The notes beneath the pieces were generated by a model, which worked only from the letters and a program-made list of their open reading frames with translations, was not told where the DNA came from and made no database searches. Of a stretch of DNA of 29,338 nt, positions 23,288 through 29,338 are shown piece by piece (within the stretch, counting starts at the first letter, position 1; the number at the start of each line of letters is the position of its first letter). This DNA comes from DATGIQ01 sp035295665. Its GTDB lineage: Bacteria > Planctomycetota > Planctomycetia > Gemmatales > Gemmataceae. Made by a program: the position numbers and the translations under genes. The DNA lies in NCBI GenBank assembly GCA_035295665.1, contig DATGIQ010000133.1, positions 1-29,338 of the forward strand, in the 5' to 3' direction.

Positions 23288-23569
23288 CTACCACTGCACC
23301 AGGAGTTCACGCGCAAATCGGCTTAGACTTTCCTGGCTGATGGCGACTGGGGTCTGACACTCGGGACAACAGAGGCTGTCCCCAGTTGCCAGGATACGGT
23401 AAATGTTATCTTCGATCGTTTCGCCGTCCCCCAGTGGGCACCATTCTCCCTCTTCCGCCATGCGATCCAGCACTTCTCCCATGGTCGAATCCTCGGGTAT
23501 GGAGAAATTGCAGACGCACGACGGGCAGTGAAGCTCCAAGGGGTTGGGCTGACCGATTGTGAAGGGCAT
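23288..23569 (-). CDS. Small zinc-ribbon-like protein, 93 residues
   Basis: The protein pairs two CxxC units: LHCPSCVCNF near residue 15 and SLCCPECQTPVAIS near residue 68, about 50 residues apart, consistent with one zinc-ribbon site. Between them is an acidic segment (PEDSTMGEVLDRMAEEGEW, then CPLGDGETIEDNIYRIL). GGAGAG lies 5 nt before the ATG. It resembles small planctomycete proteins with a zinc-ribbon fold and no known role. It converges with the aspartate kinase gene across about 97 bp. I see no promoter I can support. Confidence 0.72.
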   Translation of the reverse strand: MPFTIGQPNPLELHCPSCVCNFSIPEDSTMGEVLDRMAEEGEWCPLGDGETIEDNIYRILATGDSLCCPECQTPVAISQESLSRFARELLVQW

Positions 23570-23858
23570 ATCTTCTCTCCAGTTCCGGGACTGTTCGCCT
23601 CGTTTATCGAGGACTCAACCATTGGCAACTTCGATACCAAATCGGTTGGTGCACGCCGGTATTCCGGCTGGCGAGGCCACAAGACAATGCGGAGACAAGA
23701 GTTCCAATGGAGGGAAGCAGAGCCACGGCGTGTACGCGCGGAAGGGAAGGGCTTAGCAAGCGTTTCCGCTGATTTACAGAATCGGAGAGGAGAAGTTACA
23801 AAATAGCGATCTCGGGCAGCGCCGATCATCGGCTGGCACAAATTCTAGGGCCGCGTGC
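23570..23858. other. Intergenic stretch with no recognisable gene
   Basis: I see no convincing coding frame here. A small CCTCG-N5-CGAGG hairpin lies near 23607-23621, about 40 bp from the start of the zinc-ribbon gene. Confidence 0.5.
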
Positions 23859-23895
23859 AAAAAAGGCCGCCACCCAGGATGTGCTGAATGGCGGC
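23859..23895 (-). terminator. Intrinsic terminator of the secreted repeat-protein gene
   Basis: On the minus strand GCCGCCA (23889-23895) pairs with TGGCGGC (23866-23872) around a 16-nt loop. The stem is followed by a C and then six T residues (23864-23859). This is the classical intrinsic terminator arrangement, 80-120 nt past the stop of the gene at 23978. Confidence 0.75.
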
Positions 23896-23902
23896 TGGTT
23901 AA

Positions 23903-23970
23903 GAAACCCTAACAACACGGTGTCTGGAACTCGAGAATCAAAGGTTCCGACACCGTGTTGTTAGGGTTTC
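23903..23970. repeat. 68-bp long hairpin (22-bp perfect inverted repeat plus 5 bp)
   Basis: The arms at 23903-23924 and 23949-23970 are perfect reverse complements over 22 bp, starting GAAACCCTAACAACACGG. After a single bulged T (23925), GGAAC (23926-23930) pairs with GTTCC (23944-23948) around a 13-nt loop. It begins 7 nt past the stop codon of the gene at 23978, and a separate classical terminator follows, so it is not needed for termination. Confidence 0.85.
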
Positions 23971-23977
23971 AAAATCA

Positions 23978-25264
23978 CTATTGCTTGTTGGCCGTTTGCG
24001 CGTGTGCGGCCACATCGTAATTCGCCAGCGCTTGGTGCAACGCACTGTAAGCCGACTCATCTCCGGGCATGGCAGAGGCAAACTGAAGACCTTGTTTGGT
24101 CATATGATCGACCAACTCCGGAATGGTCTTGGCTTTAATGCCGAACTTTCCGGTGAAGTAATTGCCCACGTCCCGCTGCCGAAGGCCGCTTACCGCATCA
24201 TCCAGGTTATTCAGAAACGTCTTGGCTTCAGTGTAGAGCGCGAACGGGAGGTCGCCACCGTTCTTGCGGAGCTGCCGTTGCAGATTGTCCACATCATTGC
24301 TCAATTGCGTCAACGTGCCGGGATCAACTTGGCCATTGAACTCAGCCTGCCGAACAGCAGCCTGGGCCAGCGAATTGACCCGCTCCCGTTGCTCCTTGAA
24401 ATCCGGGCCGTTCAGAGCAACCGGCCAGGTCAACTTCCCTTCGTTCTTGAGCAGGGCGATGTTGCCCGCGCCTTTGCTGACGTTGATGTGCTTCAGACCG
24501 TCTTCGTCGAGTGGCAGCTGTTGGATATTGACAAGCTGTCCAGATTCGGGCTTGGAAGGCGGAAGCCTGCGCAAATCCGCCAGCAAGTCATTGAGCGCTT
24601 TGCCGGACCAGATTTCGGTCACGGGCGGATTATTCCGACTTCGGTTGAGCTGTTCCAGCTGGTTGCGTTGCCGCTCTTCTTCAGGCGTCGGCGTCTTTTC
24701 CCGTTCATAGAGGTATTCATCGAAAACTTTCCGCCGGTTGGCGAGCCGTTCGGACCGTACTTGTTCTCGGGTGAGGTAAGCCTGTTGCGTGTTGACGAGG
24801 AATCGGCCCTGCGCGTTGATGACGTCGGCAGCACCGCGGAGATACCCTCCATAGGGATCGTAGTAATTGTACATGTACGGATTGGAGTAAGACGACGTAT
24901 CGTAACCCGGGCTGCTGGAGTAGGCGTTCGCGTAGGGGCTGGCGTACATCGTGGCATAAGGGTTGGCGTAGAGGGACGCATACGGATTGGCGTACGCCGC
25001 CGGAGCCGACGGAGCCACGACAGGATTCACCACAGGATAAGACGCCACACGGGCATAGGGGTTGTAGCCCAGAGCATAGGGCGGAACGTGCGAGAGCGCC
25101 TGGCCGATGGTGGCAATATTGAATGCCGCTTGCTGCAACGTCAAGCCAGGACGCACCTGGTAATTTGGATTGGGGCGTTGGGCGTTGGCTTGAAGTGGAA
25201 TCATGGCCGACGCAATCAGGCCAAGGACAGCCACCCGGCCCATGCGCTTGCTCGAGCTAAACAT
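23978..25264 (-). CDS. Secreted protein with Tyr/Pro/Asn/Ala-rich repeats
   Basis: The start is taken at ATG 25264, with GAGG 6 nt upstream; the frame opens earlier at 25303 without a site. The 428-residue product has a signal peptide (MFSSSKRMGRVAVLGLIASAMIPLQANAQ). Then comes a low-complexity region (about 50-145) built on YANPYA-type repeats (SLYANPYATMYASPYANAY, SNPYMYNYYDPYGGYLRG). The C-terminal part (about 145-428) is helical: GAADVINAQGRFLVNTQQAYL, KVFDEYLYEREKTPTPEEERQRN, ALNDLLADLRRLPP and LTQLSNDVDNLQRQLRKNG. I know this layout from planctomycete exported proteins of unknown function; an envelope or wall role is inference. A long frame on the opposite strand (23981-25402) is a shadow. 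Confidence 0.8.
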   Translation of the reverse strand: MFSSSKRMGRVAVLGLIASAMIPLQANAQRPNPNYQVRPGLTLQQAAFNIATIGQALSHVPPYALGYNPYARVASYPVVNPVVAPSAPAAYANPYASLYANPYATMYASPYANAYSSSPGYDTSSYSNPYMYNYYDPYGGYLRGAADVINAQGRFLVNTQQAYLTREQVRSERLANRRKVFDEYLYEREKTPTPEEERQRNQLEQLNRSRNNPPVTEIWSGKALNDLLADLRRLPPSKPESGQLVNIQQLPLDEDGLKHINVSKGAGNIALLKNEGKLTWPVALNGPDFKEQRERVNSLAQAAVRQAEFNGQVDPGTLTQLSNDVDNLQRQLRKNGGDLPFALYTEAKTFLNNLDDAVSGLRQRDVGNYFTGKFGIKAKTIPELVDHMTKQGLQFASAMPGDESAYSALHQALANYDVAAHAQTANKQ

Positions 25265-25395
25265 GGCATGCCTCACAAACGAGATTGGGGAACCGATGAA
25301 CATCTCCGAACCGCACCAACTCCTCGATTGGCATCACGCCCGCAAATTGAGTACCGACGGTTCGCGTATCCACATTTTGCCAGGCGTCAATCTAT

Positions 25396-25423
25396 ATTCT
25401 AGCCGAAGAGCTCAGCAAAACAA
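25396..25423 (-). promoter_or_regulatory. Promoter candidate for the secreted repeat-protein gene
   Basis: On the minus strand TAGAAT (25396-25401) is preceded by TTGTTT (25418-25423) at 16-bp spacing. The leader to the ATG at 25264 would be about 125 nt. Confidence 0.35.
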
Positions 25424-25476
25424 CTTTCACCGATCCTGATCCGCCGGAGCAAACGGCTTCCAAGGAAAGACCGGTC

Positions 25477-27822
25477 TCAGGGGACGTATACAAACTCATT
25501 GGAGTTGAGCAATGCCGAGCAAAAATCCGCCACGGCCGCAGCTTGGGCAGGATCCAGCGTCTCGGGAAGTGCAGCAATGCGTCGCACAGGCTCCCCGCGG
25601 CGTAAGCGTTCTCGGATCAATTTCTCTTGGGTAGCCAAGAATTCCTGGGCCATCCGAAGCTCAGCGGCACGAGGCGGCCGGGCCAACGCCAAGCGGTAGG
25701 CCCGGTCGATCCAGTCCGCCGCATTCGAACCGCCGTCGCCCAGTAGCCGTGCAGCAAACACCTTGCTTTGCGCTTGGAGAAAGGGCCCATTCAGCAGGAT
25801 TAAGGCCTGCGGTGCGAAGGTGCTGACCGGCCGGACTGCGCACGAAGTCAACGAATCGGGCCGATCAAAGGCCTCCAGAAGAGGCAGCCGGACATTCCGC
25901 TTCGCAAATAGGTAAATGCTTCGCCGGGAGTGCGCACGGAGATCGGGCGTAACGGGCCATAGTCCATCTGGTTCGCCTTCGGTGAAAATCAACTCATAGA
26001 CCTCCGGCTCCAGCGGAACAAACACCATCGGCCCGCCCAGCGCAGGATTAAGGGATCCGGCCACGGCCAAGATGCTGTCGCGGAGCGATTCCCCTTCCAA
26101 CCGCCAGCGATTCATTCGCCAAAGTAGCCGATTATCTGGATCGACCCGCTTGGCCAACGCACTGGGAGCTAGCCGGCTCGTTTGCTGGTAGGTGTTCGAG
26201 AGCACCAGCAGGCGGTGGATGTGCTTGATCGACCATCCGTGGTCGATGAATTCGCAAGCCAGCCAATCCAGCAGCTCGGGATGCGACGGTGCTTCGCCGC
26301 GCACTCCAAAGTCGTTGGGCGTCGCGACCAAACCCCGTCCAAAATGGTGCTGCCAAAGCCGATTGACCAGGACCCGGGCGGTCAGCGGATGCTCAGGACT
26401 GGTCAACCAACGAGCCAGGTCCAAGCGAGTTAGACGGGGCTGAGGCAGGGCCGGCTGTTTGGCAGTATGCGCAGGGCGCCCAAGGTCGTTCTCACCGAGA
26501 ATGCGCAGAAAACCCGGTTCGACCTGGGCTCCCTTGCGTTTTGGGTCGCCACGATGCAGCACGTAGGTGGGCGGGCATTTCTCGGCCTCGGCGACCGCCC
26601 AGGCATGGGCCGGTGGCGGCGGTTTTTGTGCTTCCAGGGCATGGATCTGGGCCCGCCAGGCTGCCCGCCGAGCCCGATCTTCAGGCGTGAGCGCTCCCAG
26701 GAGCTCATCCCAGGTCACCTTGATCAGAACTTGAGCCTGTTCCGCCCGTTTCTTCTGCTCCGGCGTCCGCTTGCTGGATTGCACCGCCAGTGCGTGCCGA
26801 TAAATGGGTTCCAACTTTGCCTTCTTGGCCTCGGTCAACCGGGCCCGGTAAGGTGCTTCTAGCTCGGCGACCTGTTTCTCCAAGGGCTTCCGCTGCGCTT
26901 CGATTGCCGCCAGAAGCTTTTGGTGGGCGGTCCGATCCGCCGCGGTCGCGATATCCACGTCTTTCGGCTGCGTAGCTGCAAAGAACGCTTGCAGCCGGTA
27001 ATAGTCCGCCTGAGAAATCGGATCGAACTTATGGTCGTGGCAGCGGGCACAGCCAACGGTGAGGCCAAGAAAGGCCGCCGCCACGCCGCTCGCCATCTCG
27101 GTCAGCACTTCTTGACGATTGATCTCGGGATCGGTGTTTCCACTCACCAAATGCACAGGACCGCACCGGTTAAAACCGGTAGCGATCAGCCGATCGGGAC
27201 TCGAACACCCCGATTGCTCCGTTGGCCGAGATGGGAGCAGGTCGCCAGCCAGTTGCTCGGTCACGAAGCGGTCGTAGGCCAAATCCGCGTTGAAGGCAGC
27301 AATCACATAATCGCGATACCGCCAAGCATCGGGGCGCTGGCCATCCACTTCGTAACCGTTGGATTCCGCATAGCGGACTACATCGAGCCAATGTTGAGCC
27401 CACCGTTCGCCGTAGTGAGGAGATCCGAGCAAGCGATCCACCACCCGCTCATAGGCATCGGGTCGGGTATCGTGAATGAATTCATCACATTCTGCCGGCA
27501 AAGGCGGCAGCCCCGTTAAATCCAGTGTGACCCGGCGTAACAGGGTCGCCCGGTCCGCCGGCGGCGCAGGCTGGAGACCTAGCTTTTCCAGCCGGGCCAA
27601 TATAAACGCATCAACTTCGGTGTGGACCCACGAGGCGTCTCGGACAGCGGGAAGGGGCGGCCAGGTAGGTTTGTGGAAAGCCCAGTGGGCTCGGTCTTTC
27701 TCAGTCAGGACGGGCTCGTCCGGTGGTCTTGGCGCAGATTGTTCGGCCAAAGCGAAGCTTCGCAAGGTGCCGATTGTCAGCAACGCGAAGATCAAGCTAG
27801 TGGGGACTAGGCAGGAACGCAT
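25477..27822 (-). CDS. DUF1549/DUF1553 (PSCyt2/PSD1) exported protein
   Basis: From the ATG at 27822 (GAGG 6 nt upstream) the protein is 781 residues with a signal peptide (SLIFALLTIGTLRSFALA). The DUF1549 part (about 60-270) has HTEVDAFILARLEKLGLQPAP, RVTLDLTGLPPLP, GERWAQHWLDVVRYAESNGYE and the CxxCH motif in VGCARCHDHKFDPI. A charged helical insert spans about 295-400. The DUF1553 part (about 440-720) has RLDLARWLTSPEHPLTARV, NRLWQHHFGRGLV, DFGVRGEAPSHPELLDWLA and RSIYLFAKRNVRLPLLEAFD. CxxCH suggests a covalently bound c-type haem, but this is not established for the family. An N-terminal PSCyt1 cytochrome domain is absent, and no DUF1501 partner gene follows, though they usually occur together in planctomycetes. 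The function is unknown; such proteins are very abundant in this phylum. Confidence 0.92.
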   Translation of the reverse strand: MRSCLVPTSLIFALLTIGTLRSFALAEQSAPRPPDEPVLTEKDRAHWAFHKPTWPPLPAVRDASWVHTEVDAFILARLEKLGLQPAPPADRATLLRRVTLDLTGLPPLPAECDEFIHDTRPDAYERVVDRLLGSPHYGERWAQHWLDVVRYAESNGYEVDGQRPDAWRYRDYVIAAFNADLAYDRFVTEQLAGDLLPSRPTEQSGCSSPDRLIATGFNRCGPVHLVSGNTDPEINRQEVLTEMASGVAAAFLGLTVGCARCHDHKFDPISQADYYRLQAFFAATQPKDVDIATAADRTAHQKLLAAIEAQRKPLEKQVAELEAPYRARLTEAKKAKLEPIYRHALAVQSSKRTPEQKKRAEQAQVLIKVTWDELLGALTPEDRARRAAWRAQIHALEAQKPPPPAHAWAVAEAEKCPPTYVLHRGDPKRKGAQVEPGFLRILGENDLGRPAHTAKQPALPQPRLTRLDLARWLTSPEHPLTARVLVNRLWQHHFGRGLVATPNDFGVRGEAPSHPELLDWLACEFIDHGWSIKHIHRLLVLSNTYQQTSRLAPSALAKRVDPDNRLLWRMNRWRLEGESLRDSILAVAGSLNPALGGPMVFVPLEPEVYELIFTEGEPDGLWPVTPDLRAHSRRSIYLFAKRNVRLPLLEAFDRPDSLTSCAVRPVSTFAPQALILLNGPFLQAQSKVFAARLLGDGGSNAADWIDRAYRLALARPPRAAELRMAQEFLATQEKLIRERLRRGEPVRRIAALPETLDPAQAAAVADFCSALLNSNEFVYVP

Positions 27823-28114
27823 CGAGGGCCTCACTTGCTCGGAAAAGTTCACTCCCAGGCCATGCACCCGGTTCCCGGCGAAGTAAAATACAGAAGGAGC
27901 ATGGCCGCAGCCGTCGGTCGGTCATATCCTCTGACTTTGCGTGTTTGCGAGGCAGGATAATTGCGGAGTGAGCACGGCAACTCACCCAATTAGGGTAGTC
28001 GATCTGGAGCGAGGCTGCAACAGCTTGCGCCGGAAACCGAAAATCTTGGCCCCACTCGTGCTGGTCCCGCAGCGCATGGAAGGTCCCTCGCAACAACGAA
28101 ATTCGCTGGCTGCG

Positions 28115-28143
28115 TTCAATTTCTTGCCTGCCGTCCATATAAT
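28115..28143 (+). promoter_or_regulatory. Promoter candidate for the sigma factor gene
   Basis: A perfect TATAAT (28138-28143) is preceded by a weak TTCAAT (28115-28120) at 17-bp spacing. Transcription from here would leave a leader of about 170 nt. Confidence 0.4.
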
Positions 28144-28212
28144 GAAAAGGAGCAGGGCAACCTTACCACGCAAAGGACGAACAGAAGAGGCAGCAGAGTG
28201 TCTTGAATGCCG

Positions 28213-28256
28213 CACACAGAGTTTTTGTGTGAAGGCCGAGCACGAGCCTGCTCGTG
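28213..28256 (+). promoter_or_regulatory. Two hairpins in the sigma factor leader
   Basis: CACACA and TGTGTG pair around GAGTTTT (28213-28231). Ten bases later CACGAG and CTCGTG pair around CCTG (28241-28256). Both lie between the candidate promoter and the start codon at 28318. Confidence 0.4.
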
Positions 28257-28317
28257 ACGTAAATTGTCCTGGCGAATAGACTTCAACCACCGGAACAGAG
28301 ATCTTTGGGACGTAGCG

Positions 28318-29338
28318 ATGAAACGGAATACCGATTCGGCAACCATGGCCACACGGCGGCGTTCTGCGGAGGGAGAGAACGCGCGATTTGAGCCTGAGAT
28401 CGCCAAGCGGCGGCTGTCCGGTGACGCGGAAGACGAGAGTCGGGGTTCCTTCTTCGAACATGAAGACGAGCAATCCTCGGAATCCCTCGACCTCCTCGAC
28501 GAGGATCAGCCGTCCTCACTGGAGGCCGCCGACGAAGACAGCTCCCAATCCCCGGACGATACGCTGGGGCTCTACCTGCGGCAGATGGGGGCTATTCCGC
28601 TTCTGAACCGCAAGCAAGAGCTCGAACTGGCTCAGCGGTTGGAGATTGCCCGGCAGCGGTATCGCCACGCGGCTCTATCGAACCTGTATGTGCTCAGCAA
28701 GGTGGTCGATACCTTTGAGCGCGTCCAGGGCAATGAGCTGGCCGTCGATCCGACCATTGATGTGGTAACCAGCTTGGGCTTGAGCCGGGAGAAGATTCTG
28801 GCCCGGATGCCCTACAACCTTCGGACTCTCCACCATATTCTGCGCAAGGCCTGCAGCGATTTTCGGCTCTTGTTGCGGGCTGGCAATGCGGCTGCGGATC
28901 ATCGGGTTCGACGCAACCTTTGGCGAAAGGTCCGCAAGGCAGCCATCCTGGCGGAAGAGTTGTCGCCTCGGATTGATCTGCTCGAGCTCTGGACGGAAGA
29001 GTTGGCCAGCCATGCAACACGGATGGCCAGCCTTTCCAGGCTCATCAGCTCCGGCGGACGTTCCCGCTTGGATCGCGAAGACCGGAACAAGCGGATCAAG
29101 GAATTGCGCGACCTGATGTACCAGGTGCACGCTAGCCCAGAAGATCTGGCGCGCCTGATCCGCGTCCTGGAACGGCGCCAGGCGCGGTACCGCCAGGCTC
29201 GGCGGGAGCTGGCGGAGGGAAATCTGCGGCTGGTGGTGTCGATTGCCAAACGGTACCGCGGCCGCGGGCTAGCGTTTGCCGACCTCATCCAGGAAGGCAA
29301 TCGCGGTCTCATGCGGGCCGTGGACAAATACGAGCATC
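28318..29338 (+). CDS. RNA polymerase sigma-70 factor, RpoD/SigA-like (partial, runs off the right edge)
   Basis: The open frame from ATG 28318 continues past the window end: 340 codons plus one base. The first about 85 residues are acidic and Ser-rich (EDESRGSFFEHEDEQSSESL). Region 1.2 is clear in DDTLGLYLRQMGAIPLLNRKQELELAQRLE. A long helical non-conserved stretch follows (about 110-285). Regions 2.1-2.2 then appear as ARRELAEGNLRLVVSIAKRYRGRGLAFADLIQEGNRGLMRAVDKYE. Regions 2.3-4 lie outside the window. Such factors recognise -35/-10 promoters like those seen here. Whether it is the housekeeping factor or one of several planctomycete paralogues cannot be told from half a gene. The Shine-Dalgarno is weak (GGGA), and the leader has two hairpins. 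Confidence 0.9.
   Translation, partial: MKRNTDSATMATRRRSAEGENARFEPEIAKRRLSGDAEDESRGSFFEHEDEQSSESLDLLDEDQPSSLEAADEDSSQSPDDTLGLYLRQMGAIPLLNRKQELELAQRLEIARQRYRHAALSNLYVLSKVVDTFERVQGNELAVDPTIDVVTSLGLSREKILARMPYNLRTLHHILRKACSDFRLLLRAGNAAADHRVRRNLWRKVRKAAILAEELSPRIDLLELWTEELASHATRMASLSRLISSGGRSRLDREDRNKRIKELRDLMYQVHASPEDLARLIRVLERRQARYRQARRELAEGNLRLVVSIAKRYRGRGLAFADLIQEGNRGLMRAVDKYEH

Larger units (their letters stand above)
27823..28317. other. Intergenic region between divergent genes, with structured leader
   Basis: There is no gene here that I can support. It must hold the promoters of the DUF1549/DUF1553 gene (minus) and the sigma factor (plus). The sigma-factor side contains a TATAAT at 28138 and two hairpins at 28213-28256. 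Confidence 0.6.

Noticed and set aside
23981..25402. 473-codon plus-strand frame opposite the secreted repeat-protein gene
   Set aside because: It mirrors the codon pattern of the minus-strand gene, has no family motifs and no ribosome binding site, and the minus strand has a signal peptide and well-placed start.

Overview
The window reads as a GC-rich planctomycete chromosome segment, most likely from the Gemmata-like order (inference from gene content). The indicators are a DUF1549/DUF1553 protein with a CxxCH motif, a TIGR02999-type ECF sigma factor, an aspartate kinase carrying two ACT pairs, a topoisomerase I with five zinc fingers, an RpoD-family sigma factor with a long acidic N-terminus, and small zinc-ribbon proteins of planctomycete type. 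Start codons include GTG and TTG preceded by good Shine-Dalgarno sequences.

Region 1 (1-6150) is accessory and decaying DNA. It begins with the N-terminal part of an ECF sigma factor on the minus strand. Next comes a DDE transposase split by one in-frame TGA, then remnants of a zinc-ribbon protein family. A two-gene operon follows, encoding a MauD-like membrane thioredoxin and a small Tat-exported protein with ten cysteines, driven by a clear sigma-70-type promoter. The region closes with a small zinc-ribbon protein divergent from a frameshifted tyrosine recombinase. The recombinase reading frame ends inside a tRNA-Glu gene, which is the usual layout of an element integrated at a tRNA 3' end.

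Region 2 (6150-10551) is a plus-strand run: thioredoxin, a 646-residue soluble coiled-coil protein, and a lipase-maturation-factor-like membrane protein.

Region 3 (10566-16955) is a minus-strand housekeeping cluster, in transcription order: topA, HIT hydrolase, dGTPase (start overlapping the HIT stop by ATGA), a YacL-like PIN/TRAM protein, and an exported helical-repeat protein. From 16955/17131 the strands diverge into a PpiD/SurA-like membrane-anchored chaperone, which converges on hflX across a 61-bp nested palindrome. Aspartate kinase follows on the plus strand, divergent from hflX.

Region 4 (23288-29338) holds a small zinc-ribbon protein, a secreted Tyr/Pro/Asn-rich protein followed by a 68-bp near-perfect hairpin and a classical terminator, the DUF1549/DUF1553 protein, and the first 340 codons of a primary-type sigma factor preceded by a structured leader.

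I see no CRISPR array, rRNA or complete prophage. The least explained elements are the MauD/cysteine-rich Tat pair, the coiled-coil protein, the secreted YANPYA-repeat protein and the GAACCGC-type palindromes found in three intergenic gaps.
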